Below, in pieces: positions 27,233-35,893 of a stretch of 64,000 bases of DNA. Within the stretch, counting starts at the first letter, position 1. Each line of letters begins with the position of its first letter. The notes below the pieces were generated by a model. It made no database searches. It was not told the DNA's origin and saw only the letters and a list, made by a program, of their open reading frames with translations. Origin of the DNA: Streptomyces antibioticus (GTDB lineage: Bacteria; Actinomycetota; Actinomycetes; Streptomycetales; Streptomycetaceae). Made by a program: the position numbers and the translations under genes. Where the stretch lies: the NCBI RefSeq assembly GCF_001514065.1, contig NZ_KQ948424.1, forward strand, positions 655,568 to 719,567, written 5' to 3'.

Positions 27233-28708
27233 GTGAACGACCCGTACACGTCGGGGACCATGACCACCCCGGCTCCGGCTTCCGATGCCTCGTCGGCGCA
27301 CTATGCGTCGTACGGCACGCAAGAGGCCCAGTACGGCGACTTCGCGAGCTACGGCCACGACACGGGCGCGCACACCACGACCACGCACTTCGACACCGAC
27401 CCCCTGTTCGGCAGCCTCCCTGGTGACGGCGGCCAGAACACCGGGTCGTACGACGCCCAGCACTGGTCGACGGACAGTCACCAGGCCCTGCACTACGACA
27501 TGTACGCGGCCCAGCACCACGCCGCCTACGACACGGGCGCCTACGACACGACGGGCTGGACCGGTGAGCATCAGCAGCTCTCCGTGATCCCGCCGCAGGT
27601 CGGCGCGGTGGACGCGAGTGGCCAGTGGGACGCGGGTGCCTGGCTCCAGCCCGACCAGTCCGGGAACGCGGCCGACCAGACCCAGCACTGGCAGTGGGGC
27701 ACGCAGGCCTTCGACACCGGCGCCTACGACGCCACGCAGTGGAACTCCGACGGGGTCACGCCGGACCACGAGGAGCCCGTCGACCATCAGTCGACCGCGC
27801 TGTTCGAGCAGGTCGCCTACGACGAACCCGCCGCGCACGACACCGAGTTGAGCTCCACCGGCGAACTGCCCGCCCTCTCCGAGGACGACGGCGACGCCGC
27901 CCCGCTCCTCGACGACCAGGAAGACCCCGCCCCCGCCCCGGGCTCCCGCATGGCCGCCCGCAACGCGGGCCGTTCCCGCCGCCGTCCGCCCGCGAAGCGC
28001 TCCGCGCTGATGAAGATCGCGGTGCCCTCCGCGTGCGTCATGGGGGTCACGGGCATCGCGGCCGCCTCCATCGGCAGCATGAGCGACGGCAAGGACACCT
28101 CGACGACCGCGTCCGACGCGACGACGAAGTCCGTCAAGCCGTCCGCCGCGAACAACAAGCTGGACACCCAGCTCGAGTCCCTCTCCGCGGGCGCCGACGA
28201 CTTCGCCGACCGGGCCAGCCGGACGCAGGAGCGCATCGACCTCAAGGCCCAGCAGGAGGCCGAGAAGAAGAAGGCGGCGGAGGAGGCGGCCCGCAAGGAG
28301 CGGCTGCGCCCCAAGTTCGCCCTCCCGGTCGCCCAGCACGGCCTCAGCGCCTACTACGGCCAGGCCGGTGTCAACTGGATGTCCGTGCACACCGGCATCG
28401 ACTTCCCGGTCTCCTACGGCACCACGGTGATGGCCGCGACCGACGGCGTCGTCCGCACGCAGTGGAACAGCGCCTACGGCAACATGATGATCGTGACCGC
28501 GAAGGACGGCACGGAGACGTGGTACTGCCACCTCTCCAGCTACCGCGTCGCCTCCGGTACGACGGTCAAGGCCGGCGACCCGATCGCGTACAGCGGCAAC
28601 TCGGGCAACTCCACCGGCCCGCATCTGCACTTCGAGGTCCGCCCGGGCGGCGGCTCGGCGATCGACCCGCTGCCGTGGCTGCGCAGCCACGGCCTGAACC
28701 CGACGTAA
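27233..28708 (+). CDS. M23 family metallopeptidase with long low-complexity N-terminus
   Basis: Length 491 aa from GTG 27233 (VNDPYTSGTM); TTG 27230 or ATG 27260 are alternatives because the ribosome site is weak. Residues 1-220 are rich in Tyr, Asp, His, Gln and Thr (repeats like AYDTGAYDTTGW). A basic segment precedes a hydrophobic helix at about 262-285, then a coiled coil (about 310-360). The C-terminal domain (about 363-490) is a LytM/M23 endopeptidase with zinc ligands in HTGIDF and GPHLHFE. It probably cleaves peptidoglycan cross-links from a membrane-anchored position. It ends at a strong terminator shared with pcrA. Confidence 0.92.
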   Translation: MNDPYTSGTMTTPAPASDASSAHYASYGTQEAQYGDFASYGHDTGAHTTTTHFDTDPLFGSLPGDGGQNTGSYDAQHWSTDSHQALHYDMYAAQHHAAYDTGAYDTTGWTGEHQQLSVIPPQVGAVDASGQWDAGAWLQPDQSGNAADQTQHWQWGTQAFDTGAYDATQWNSDGVTPDHEEPVDHQSTALFEQVAYDEPAAHDTELSSTGELPALSEDDGDAAPLLDDQEDPAPAPGSRMAARNAGRSRRRPPAKRSALMKIAVPSACVMGVTGIAAASIGSMSDGKDTSTTASDATTKSVKPSAANNKLDTQLESLSAGADDFADRASRTQERIDLKAQQEAEKKKAAEEAARKERLRPKFALPVAQHGLSAYYGQAGVNWMSVHTGIDFPVSYGTTVMAATDGVVRTQWNSAYGNMMIVTAKDGTETWYCHLSSYRVASGTTVKAGDPIAYSGNSGNSTGPHLHFEVRPGGGSAIDPLPWLRSHGLNPT

Positions 28709-28723
28709 GCGCCGTATTCTTCA

Positions 28724-28752
28724 CGGGCCCCCACCTCTGAGGCGGGGGCCCG
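28724..28752. terminator. Bidirectional terminator between the M23 and pcrA genes
   Basis: A 9-bp perfect stem, CGGGCCCCC (28724-28732) with GGGGGCCCG (28744-28752), plus two further pairs inside; it lies between convergent stop codons. Confidence 0.9.
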
Positions 28753-28758
28753 TACTGC

Positions 28759-31242
28759 TTACAGCTTCTCCACCGGCGCGTACCGCAGCAGCAGCCGCTT
28801 CGGCTTGGCCTCACCGAAGTCGATCGTCGCCTCCGCGTTCGCACCCGTGCCCTTCACGGCCATGACCGTGCCGAGCCCGAACTGGTCGTGGGTCACGCGA
28901 TCACCGACGGCCAGCGAGACCACCGGCTTCTCCGACGAACGGCTCGTGGCGAAGCCGGACGCGCCCCGCGCCGAGGAGCGCGAGCGGGACGACGACAGCG
29001 TGGAGGCGACCCCGGACACCGGGCCCGCCGGGGCCGCGGTGGCGCCCGTGCGCTTCCACTCCACGTGCTGGTCCGGGATCTCCGACAGGAAGCGCGAGGG
29101 CGGGTTGTACGACGGCTGTCCCCAGGCGCTGCGCAGCGACGAGCGGGTCAGGTACAGCCGCTCCCGCGCGCGCGTGATGCCGACGTAGGCGAGCCGCCGC
29201 TCCTCCTCCAGCTCCTTGGTCTGGCCGAGGGAGCGCATGTGCGGGAAGACGCCGTCCTCCATGCCGGTGAGGAAGACGACCGGGAACTCCAGGCCCTTGG
29301 CGGTGTGGAGCGTCATCAGGGTGATGACGCCGGAGCCGTCCTCGTCCTCGTCGGGGATCTGGTCGGAGTCGGCCACGAGCGCGACCCGCTCCAGGAAGGC
29401 GGCGAGCCCGGGGGACTCCTCGCCCTCCGCGGTCTCCTGCTCGAACTCCAGGGCCACTGCGGCGAGTTCCTGGAGGTTCTCGATCCGGGTCTCGTCCTGC
29501 GGGTCGGTGGAGGCCTGCAACTCGGCGAGGTAGCCGGTGCGTTCGAGCACCGCCTCCAGGACGGTCGCCGGTCCCGCGCCGGAGTCGACGATCGTACGGA
29601 GCTCCTCCATCAGCACGTTGAACCGCTTCACGGCGTTCGTCGACCGCGCGGCCATGCCGTACGCCTCGTCGACGCGCTTGAGGGCCTGCGGGAAGCTGAT
29701 CTTCTCGCGCTGGGAGAGCGCGTCGATCATCGCCTCGGCGCGCTCGCCGATGCCCCGCTTGGGGACGTTGAGGATCCGGCGCAGCGGCACCGAGTCCTCG
29801 GGGTTGGCCAGCACCCGCAGGTAGGCCAGGACGTCCCGGACCTCCTTGCGCTCGTAGAAGCGGACACCGCCGACGACCTTGTAGGGCAGGCCGACGCGGA
29901 TGAAGATCTCCTCGAAGACTCGGGACTGGGCGTTGGTGCGGTAGAAGACGGCGACATCGCCGGCCTTCGCCTCGCCCGCGTCCGTCAGTCGGTCTATCTC
30001 CTCGGCGACGAACTGCGCCTCGTCGTGCTCGGTGTCGGCGACATAGCCGGTGATGCGCGCGCCGGCGCCCGCGTTGGTCCACAGGTTCTTGGGGCGGCGG
30101 GACTCGTTGCGCTCGATGACCGCGTTGGCGGCGGACAGGATCGTCTGGGTGGAGCGGTAGTTCTGCTCCAGCAGGATCGTCGTCGCGTTCGGGTAGTCCT
30201 CCTCGAACTGGAGGATGTTGCGGATCGTCGCGCCGCGGAAGGCGTAGATCGACTGGTCGGCGTCACCTACCACGCAAAGCTCGGCGGGCGGGAGGTCGAA
30301 CTCGTTCGGCGGGACGTCGACAGGGTGCTCGGAGGTACCAACCAGCTCCCTGACCAGCGCGTACTGCGCATGGTTGGTGTCCTGGTACTCGTCCACGAGC
30401 ACATGCCGGAAGCGGCGGCGGTAGTGCTCGGCGACATCGGGGAACGCCCGCAGCAGATTGACCGTCGTCATGATCAGGTCGTCGAAGTCGAGGGCGTTGG
30501 CCTCGCGCAGCCGCGACTGGTACATGGCGTAGGCCTGGGCGAGGGTCTTCTCGAAGCCGTCGGTGGCCTGGGCGGCGAAGTCCTCCTCGTCGATCAGCTC
30601 GTTCTTGAGGTTGCTGATCTTGGCGCTGAAGGACTTGGGCGGGAAGCGCTTGGGGTCGAGGTCGAGGTCGCGGCAGACCAGGGCCATGAGGCGCTTGGAG
30701 TCGGCGGCGTCGTAGATCGAGAAGGAGGACGTGAAGCCGAGCTTCTTGCTCTCCCGCCGCAGGATGCGCACGCACGCGCTGTGGAAGGTCATCACCCACA
30801 TCGCGTTCGCGCGCGGGCCGACGAGCTGCTCGACGCGCTCCTTCATCTCGCCCGCGGCCTTGTTGGTGAAGGTGATCGCGAGGATCTGCCCCGGGTGGAC
30901 GTTCCGCTCGGCCAGCAGATAGGCGATGCGGTGCGTGAGCACGCGCGTCTTGCCCGATCCGGCACCGGCCACGATGAGCAGCGGGGAGCCGGAGTGCACG
31001 ACGGCGGCCCGCTGGTTCTCGTTGAGCCCCTCGATGAGCGCCGCCGCGTCCAGGGCCGGGCGCGGGGCGCCGTCGCGGTAGTACGCGTCCCGGCCCGGCG
31101 GCACGTCGAACTTCCCGCCGAACAGATCGTCCGGAACGGGTTCCGGTCCGTGCTCGTCCTCGGGCGGCGGCGGGGGCTCTTCCTCGTGACCCTTGGGGGT
31201 CTGGAGGTCCGCCAGGAAGCTGTCGTCAAAGAGGCTGCTCAT
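28759..31242 (-). CDS. pcrA: ATP-dependent DNA helicase PcrA/UvrD
   Basis: Superfamily 1A 3'-5' helicase of repair and replication restart. Length 827 aa, ATG start. The N-terminal tail is acidic. Motifs in order: Q motif and Walker A AGAGSGKTRVLTHRIAYLL, motif II VDEYQDTNHAQY, motif III VGDADQSIYAFRGA, motif IV QNYRST, motif V TLHTAKGLEFPVVFLTG, motif VI VGITRARERLYL. The C-terminal GDRVTHDQFGLGTV is a Tudor-like domain that binds RNA polymerase in PcrA proteins. A PafBC-like promoter precedes it (31252-31274), consistent with damage induction. A PafBC site is known for some mycobacterial uvrD genes. Confidence 0.97.
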   Translation of the reverse strand: MSSLFDDSFLADLQTPKGHEEEPPPPPEDEHGPEPVPDDLFGGKFDVPPGRDAYYRDGAPRPALDAAALIEGLNENQRAAVVHSGSPLLIVAGAGSGKTRVLTHRIAYLLAERNVHPGQILAITFTNKAAGEMKERVEQLVGPRANAMWVMTFHSACVRILRRESKKLGFTSSFSIYDAADSKRLMALVCRDLDLDPKRFPPKSFSAKISNLKNELIDEEDFAAQATDGFEKTLAQAYAMYQSRLREANALDFDDLIMTTVNLLRAFPDVAEHYRRRFRHVLVDEYQDTNHAQYALVRELVGTSEHPVDVPPNEFDLPPAELCVVGDADQSIYAFRGATIRNILQFEEDYPNATTILLEQNYRSTQTILSAANAVIERNESRRPKNLWTNAGAGARITGYVADTEHDEAQFVAEEIDRLTDAGEAKAGDVAVFYRTNAQSRVFEEIFIRVGLPYKVVGGVRFYERKEVRDVLAYLRVLANPEDSVPLRRILNVPKRGIGERAEAMIDALSQREKISFPQALKRVDEAYGMAARSTNAVKRFNVLMEELRTIVDSGAGPATVLEAVLERTGYLAELQASTDPQDETRIENLQELAAVALEFEQETAEGEESPGLAAFLERVALVADSDQIPDEDEDGSGVITLMTLHTAKGLEFPVVFLTGMEDGVFPHMRSLGQTKELEEERRLAYVGITRARERLYLTRSSLRSAWGQPSYNPPSRFLSEIPDQHVEWKRTGATAAPAGPVSGVASTLSSSRSRSSARGASGFATSRSSEKPVVSLAVGDRVTHDQFGLGTVMAVKGTGANAEATIDFGEAKPKRLLLRYAPVEKL

Positions 31243-31251
31243 CGCTCTCCG

Positions 31252-31274
31252 AGTCTAGGCTGCCGCACTGACAC
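31252..31274 (-). promoter_or_regulatory. PafBC-like DNA-damage promoter of pcrA
   Basis: On the minus strand GTGTCAGTG, 8 nt, TAGACT. This matches TTGTCRGTG-N8-TAnnnT except for the first base. The -10 lies 9 nt before the ATG, so the transcript would have almost no leader. Confidence 0.65.
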
Positions 31275-31489
31275 CCCGCTGCCGCCCCGAGAAGTCGGGC
31301 CCTCTCACCCTCCAGGACCCTTCGGTCACGCTCCGTGAGAAATCGAGCGGTCTTCCCCTCTGCCCACCGAAGGTCACGAAAATGTATCGGGCCTATCGGA
31401 CATCAACCTTCACAGGGGCCACACCCGTTGGCTACCGTGCCGGTCAGGCCGTACGACCCCCACCGGCGAACGTCGCCGGGCCGCGCGGC

Positions 31490-31641
31490 CTCCGCCGAGT
31501 CCGGTGCGCCGCAGGGCAGCCGGAGCCGGGGACCCACACCGACCTTGGGGTGAATCGGCCCAACTCCCTTTCGGGGGACGGCCGTAGGGCACACCTTCCG
31601 AACCACCCGCCCGAACCCGACAGCTAACTCGGTAGGCGGAA
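31490..31641 (+). promoter_or_regulatory. ydaO-type c-di-AMP riboswitch
   Basis: The leader carries the conserved blocks of the ydaO-yuaA aptamer in order: CGCCGAGTCCGG, GGGGACCC (31528), GGGGTGAATC (31547), GTAGGGCA (31584) and CGAACCCGACAGCTAACTCG (31612-31631), then AGGCGG. The closing helix P1 would be TCCGCC (31491-31496) with GGCGGA (31635-31640). It ends 4 nt before the ribosome site of the NlpC/P60 gene. In Streptomyces such riboswitches control cell-wall hydrolases and respond to c-di-AMP. Confidence 0.85.
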
Positions 31642-31661
31642 CATGGAAGGAGTCGCCTCCC

Positions 31662-32801
31662 TTGGCGTCGCACGCAAGGCCGCGTCCTGCGGGAACGCGC
31701 GTAGCAGGCATACGCACCCCCGCACTCGCGACGGCCGCCCTCACCTCCGTGGCCCTGCTCTCCCAGACGGCCACCGCCGCCCCCTCGACCGACGACAAGC
31801 CGAGCCTGGAGGAAGTCGAGAAGAAGGTCGACGACCTCTACCGGCAGGCGGAGTCGGCGACCGAGAAGTACAACTCGGCCAAGGAGAAGACCTCCGAGCA
31901 GCGCAAGGAGGTCGACACCCTCCTCGACGACGTCGCCCGGCGCACCCAGAAGCTCAACGAGGCCCGCGAGGAGCTCGGTTCCTTCGCCGCGGCCCAGTAC
32001 CGCACCGGCGCCTCCGCGCCCGACACCGCGACCTTCCTGCTCGCGGACACCCCGCAGGACTACTTCGACCAGACGCAGCTGATGGGCCGCATGACGGACC
32101 GTCAGAAGGGCGCGGTCGACGACTACATCAGCGCCCAGTCGGCGACGATGAAGAAGCGCCAGGAGGCCACCAGGAGCCTGGAGACGCTCACCGACTCGCA
32201 GAGCGACCTGAAGACCGCCAAGGCGACCGTCCAGCGCAAGCTCTCCGCCGCGCGCGAGCTGCTGTCGCAGCTGACCGCCGAGGAGAAGGCGCGGCTCGCG
32301 GCGATCGAGAAGAAGAAGCAGGAGGAGGCCGCCCGCAAGGCCGCGGAGCTGGCCGAGCAGCAGAAGGCCGCGGAGCAGACCGCGGCGGCGGAACAGGAGG
32401 CGAGCACTCCGGACAGCTCGGCCCCGGCGGACTCCTCGTACGCCACCAAGGCCGACAAGGCGCTCGCCTTCGCCCGCGCGCAGGTCGGCAAGCCGTACGT
32501 CTGGGGCGCCACCGGCCCCGACTCCTACGACTGCTCCGGCCTCACCCAGGCCGCCTGGAACGCCGCCGGCATCACCCTCCCCCGCACCACCTACGACCAG
32601 GTGAACTTCGGCACCACGGTCTCCCTCGCCCATGCGCAGCCCGGTGACCTGGTCTTCTTCTACGACGACGTCAGCCACGTCGGCCTCTACATCGGCAACG
32701 GCATGATGATCCACGCGCCGAAGCCGGGGGCGTACGTCCGCGAGGAGTCGATCTACTACGACGGCGAGTCGGCGATCCACAGCGTGGTGCGCCCGGCCTG
32801 A
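31662..32801 (+). CDS. Secreted NlpC/P60 cell-wall hydrolase under riboswitch control
   Basis: Length 379 aa from TTG 31662, with GGAAGGAG 9 nt upstream. Signal peptide residues 1-40 (LATAALTSVALLSQTATAA). A long coiled coil fills about 45-245 (many EKxxxEEA heptads). The C-terminal NlpC/P60 domain (about 265-379) has the catalytic Cys in YDCSGLTQAAW (about 290), His in SHVGLYIGN (about 340), and IHAPKPG. It is a D,L-endopeptidase type peptidoglycan hydrolase similar to RipA. It sits behind a c-di-AMP riboswitch and has a paralog 2 kb downstream. Confidence 0.95.
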   Translation: MASHARPRPAGTRVAGIRTPALATAALTSVALLSQTATAAPSTDDKPSLEEVEKKVDDLYRQAESATEKYNSAKEKTSEQRKEVDTLLDDVARRTQKLNEAREELGSFAAAQYRTGASAPDTATFLLADTPQDYFDQTQLMGRMTDRQKGAVDDYISAQSATMKKRQEATRSLETLTDSQSDLKTAKATVQRKLSAARELLSQLTAEEKARLAAIEKKKQEEAARKAAELAEQQKAAEQTAAAEQEASTPDSSAPADSSYATKADKALAFARAQVGKPYVWGATGPDSYDCSGLTQAAWNAAGITLPRTTYDQVNFGTTVSLAHAQPGDLVFFYDDVSHVGLYIGNGMMIHAPKPGAYVREESIYYDGESAIHSVVRPA

Positions 32802-32840
32802 GGCGTCGCGCGGGCGTCAGTGACGGCCGCGGTTCTCCAC

Positions 32841-32883
32841 CGTGGGCGCGGGCACAGAGGGCCGGCGCCCACGCTCTTTTCTT
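32841..32883 (+). terminator. Intrinsic terminator after the NlpC/P60 gene
   Basis: A 9-bp perfect stem, CGTGGGCGC (32841-32849) with GCGCCCACG (32865-32873), followed by CTCTTTTCTT. It is one of the few here with a real T-tract. Confidence 0.88.
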
Positions 32884-32940
32884 CATGCCCGCGCGCGTGC
32901 CCCGCTCTCATCCCCCCGCGTGCTCCTTAGCATCGCTTTC

Positions 32941-33933
32941 ATGCCCGAGACGCCCCATACCTCCCCCTTCCGTACCTGGTGGGCGCAGCGCCCGCCCGCC
33001 GCCGGTTCCGCGGTGATGGCGACCGGCATCGTGTCGGTCGCCCTGCATCTGACGGGGTACGAGGTGATGTCCCGCATCGCCCTGGCACTGGCGTGCGTGG
33101 CCTGGGTGGTGCTGGCCGCCGACTTCGCCGTACGGCTGCTGCTGGAGCGGTCGCGCTGGGTGGCGGAGGCCGAGACGCCGGGCGCGCTCACGGCGATCGC
33201 GGCGACCACGGTGCTGGGCACCCGCTTCTCCGCCCTGGGCTGGCAGCGGCTCGCCGAGGCGCTGCTGGCGCTGTCCACGGTGCTGTGGCCGGTGCTGATC
33301 GTGCTGGTCATGGGGCACTGGAAGCGGCGGATGCCGGGCGCGGTGTTCCTGACCTGCGTGGCGACGCAGGGTTTGGCGGTGCTCGGCGCGACGCTCGCGA
33401 GCGCGATCTCGACGGCGTGGCTCGCGCACGCGGCGCTGGTGCTGTTCTGGCTGGGCCTGGTCCTCTACGGCCTCGCCCTGGCCCACTTCGACCTGCGCCA
33501 GGTGCTGACCGGTGCCGGGGACCACTGGGTGGCCGGCGGGGCGATGGCCATCTCGGCGCTGGCGGGGTCGAAGCTGACCGCGGCCGACAGCGCGAGCCTG
33601 TACCTGTGGAACGCCGACGACCGCGGCGTGCTGCGCGCGGTGACCGTCGCTCTGCTGATCCTCGACCTGGCCTGGTACGTCGTCCTGCTGGCCGCCGAGT
33701 TCGGGTGGCCGCGGCCGCACTACGACGTCCGGCGCTGGGCGACGGTGTTCCCGATGGGGATGACGTCGGCGGCGACCTTGTCCGTCGCCACCGCGCTCGA
33801 CGTGTCCTGGCTGAAGACGCCGGGTGAGGTGCTGCTGTGGATCGCGGTGGCGGCGTGGCTGGCGGTGGCGGCGGGGGCCGTCGGCGCGGCCCGCGCGGAC
33901 ATCGGCGCTCTCAGCTCCACAGAGTCGCGATGA
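32941..33933 (+). CDS. TDT-family (TehA/SLAC1-like) transporter
   Basis: Length 330 aa from ATG 32941. About ten hydrophobic helices, starting PPAAGSAVMATGIVSVALHLTGY; the MATGIVS motif is typical of the tellurite-resistance/dicarboxylate transporter (TDT) family. Members export C4-dicarboxylates, sulfite or anions; the substrate cannot be told from sequence. The 3' end overlaps the convergent gene by 23 nt. An in-frame extension upstream lacks homology. Confidence 0.87.
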   Translation: MPETPHTSPFRTWWAQRPPAAGSAVMATGIVSVALHLTGYEVMSRIALALACVAWVVLAADFAVRLLLERSRWVAEAETPGALTAIAATTVLGTRFSALGWQRLAEALLALSTVLWPVLIVLVMGHWKRRMPGAVFLTCVATQGLAVLGATLASAISTAWLAHAALVLFWLGLVLYGLALAHFDLRQVLTGAGDHWVAGGAMAISALAGSKLTAADSASLYLWNADDRGVLRAVTVALLILDLAWYVVLLAAEFGWPRPHYDVRRWATVFPMGMTSAATLSVATALDVSWLKTPGEVLLWIAVAAWLAVAAGAVGAARADIGALSSTESR

Positions 33934-34264
33934 GGACGTTCACGACGACGAGTGCGGGAACCGCGCTGAACAGCGCCTTGTCCACCCGTGTCTCGTCCCG
34001 CTTCACATAGACGAGGCCGAGGATCACGACCAGCACGGCCAGTTTCACGGCGAGCTTGACGCTGTTGAGGGACTGGTCGTCGGCCTTGTTGAGGGCGACG
34101 AGGATCACGCCGGTCCCCAGCATGGCCAGCGCACCACGGAGCATCAACGGACTGAAACGGGCGGTCCCCTGGTTCATCGCCTTCACCTGGGTGAGGAAGC
34201 CGCCGAGCAGCACGACGATGCCGACGAAGTGCAGTACGAGGAAGACAGAGATGAGTACGTCCAT
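33911..34264 (-). CDS. Small four-helix membrane protein
   Basis: Length 117 aa from ATG 34264 (MDVLISVFLVLHFVGIVVLL). Four hydrophobic segments cover most of the protein and only short basic loops are polar. Similar proteins are conserved in Actinobacteria as integral membrane proteins without assigned function. It overlaps the transporter gene tail-to-tail by 23 nt. An upstream extension to 34372 lacks membrane or family features and is not used. Confidence 0.82.
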   Translation of the reverse strand: MDVLISVFLVLHFVGIVVLLGGFLTQVKAMNQGTARFSPLMLRGALAMLGTGVILVALNKADDQSLNSVKLAVKLAVLVVILGLVYVKRDETRVDKALFSAVPALVVVNVLIATLWS

Positions 34265-34767
34265 GGCTCCGGAGCCTATTTCAGGGCCACTTGAGTAACC
34301 CTGGACCGCCCCCGCACCCCGCTGCACCCTCTCCCATCCGTCTTGCATATATGCGCCATAGCACTCGGCCAACCACCCCCATCAGGAAACCCGCACTTCG
34401 GTCATCCCCCCGCGCGAAGTCGGCGGAGACGCAACGGGATCGTGGTCGTATCCGGTCACCCGGCGGCTGCCTGAGAGCAGTTCCGCGCAACCCGTTACCC
34501 CCACGACACACACAGGTTTAGCGTCCTCCACCAGGTGACCGGCTCCCCACCGCCGCCCGGGCCAGGGGCGGCAGTCGATCACCACCGCCGAGAAGGTCCG
34601 GCGGTGGCCCGCTCCCCCTGTGTGGGCCGCCGCCGGACGCGTCACCGCCCCGGGCGGCCGTACGACGCTCCCCCTGGCGTCGGCATGGCCGGTGACGGCC
34701 CGGGGCGGCCATCCGGTCCGTCGGACCAGGCGGTAGCTCGTACGGTACGAAAGGACGTGCAGTCCAC
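34265..34767 (+). other. Long structured leader region upstream of the second NlpC/P60 gene
   Basis: 503 bases without a supported protein gene. A promoter-like TTTAGCGT lies at about 34517-34524. Downstream of it the leader has an 11-bp perfect inverted repeat (CCGCCCCGGGC, 34645-34655; GCCCGGGGCGG, 34698-34708) and several GGCCG-rich blocks. The ydaO signature blocks present upstream of the paralog are absent. Confidence 0.45.
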
Positions 34768-35823
34768 GTGGCAGCGCACCGCAAGCCCAGGCAGCGCTCG
34801 GTAGGCGGCAGTACGGCCCGAACAGCGGCGACGATCGCCCTGGCGGGCGCGGCGACCGCGACGGCATTCGACGGGACCGGGCACGCCGAGCCGAACCTGA
34901 CACCGGCTCAGGTGAAGGCGAAGGTGGACAAGCTGTACCAGGAGGCGGAGGTCGCCACCGACCAGTACAACGGCGCGAAGGAGAAGGCGGACGCGGCCGA
35001 GGAGCGGCTGAGGACGCTGCGCGACGAGGCGGCCCGCAAGACGGACAAGCTCAACTCGGCGCGGGACGCGCTGGGTTCGATGGCGGCGGCGCAGTACCGG
35101 GAGGGCGGTCTGGACCCGTCCCTCCAACTGGCCCTGTCCTCCGACCCCGACCACTACCTAGACAGCGCGGAGTTCGTAGACCGCGCCGGCACCCGCCAGG
35201 CGGCGTCGGTGGCGAGCGTCCGCAGACAACTGCGCGAGATCGAACAACTCCGAGGCGCCGCCCACATCGAACTGGCATCGCTCAAGTCCCGCCAGGCGGA
35301 ACTGAAACGCCACAAGAAGACCATCACGGCGAAGCTGGACGCGGCGCGCCGCCTGCTGTCCCAACTCCCGGCGGAGGACCGCGCGACCGACACCCAGCAC
35401 GTGTCGCGGGGTTCGAGCACGGGCGCCACCCGCGACACCCTGACCCCCACCACGGGTTCCGTCCAGGCCCCCAACTCCCGTGCCGCAGCGGCCGTTTCCT
35501 ACGCCTACTCCAAACTCGGCAGCCCCTACGTCTGGGGCGCCACCGGCCCCGACGCCTTCGACTGCTCGGGCCTGACCCAGGCCGCGTACCGCTCCGCGGG
35601 CATCTCGCTCCCCCGCACGACGTACGCCCAGATCGACGCGGGCCGCCGAGTCTCCCGCTCCGAACTCCAGCCGGGCGACCTCGTCTTCTTCTACTCCGCC
35701 ATCTCCCACGTCGGCCTCTACATCGGCAACGGCCAGATGATCCACGCCCCGAACCCGACGGCACCGGTGCGGATCGCGCCCATTGACGAGATGCCGTTCG
35801 CGGGGGCGACGCGGGTGGTGTGA
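34768..35823 (+). CDS. Secreted NlpC/P60 cell-wall hydrolase
   Basis: Length 351 aa from GTG 34768. The signal peptide is short (TAATIALAGAATATAFDG). A coiled-coil region (about 40-215) is followed by the NlpC/P60 domain, with catalytic Cys in DCSGLTQAAY (about 266) and His in SHVGLYIGN (about 314). The sequence is close to the 379-aa hydrolase at 31662, including the VDKLYQEAE/VDDLYRQAE coiled-coil start, so the two are paralogs. This copy has a long leader without the c-di-AMP aptamer, so regulation differs. No terminator is evident before the DUF4062 gene 70 nt on. Confidence 0.95.
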   Translation: MAAHRKPRQRSVGGSTARTAATIALAGAATATAFDGTGHAEPNLTPAQVKAKVDKLYQEAEVATDQYNGAKEKADAAEERLRTLRDEAARKTDKLNSARDALGSMAAAQYREGGLDPSLQLALSSDPDHYLDSAEFVDRAGTRQAASVASVRRQLREIEQLRGAAHIELASLKSRQAELKRHKKTITAKLDAARRLLSQLPAEDRATDTQHVSRGSSTGATRDTLTPTTGSVQAPNSRAAAAVSYAYSKLGSPYVWGATGPDAFDCSGLTQAAYRSAGISLPRTTYAQIDAGRRVSRSELQPGDLVFFYSAISHVGLYIGNGQMIHAPNPTAPVRIAPIDEMPFAGATRVV

Positions 35824-35893
35824 CCAACAGGGCTACTCCGGGACTTTGTCGCCGGTACCTTGTCCTCACCGCGTGAGGAGCGAGGTACGCAGG

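Noticed and set aside
28888-31338. 816-codon plus-strand ORF opposite pcrA
   Set aside because: Antisense shadow of a full helicase with all motifs on the minus strand.
34519-34767. Second ydaO riboswitch before the NlpC/P60 paralog
   Set aside because: None of the conserved blocks (GGGGACCC, GGGGTGAATC, CAGCTAAC) is present.
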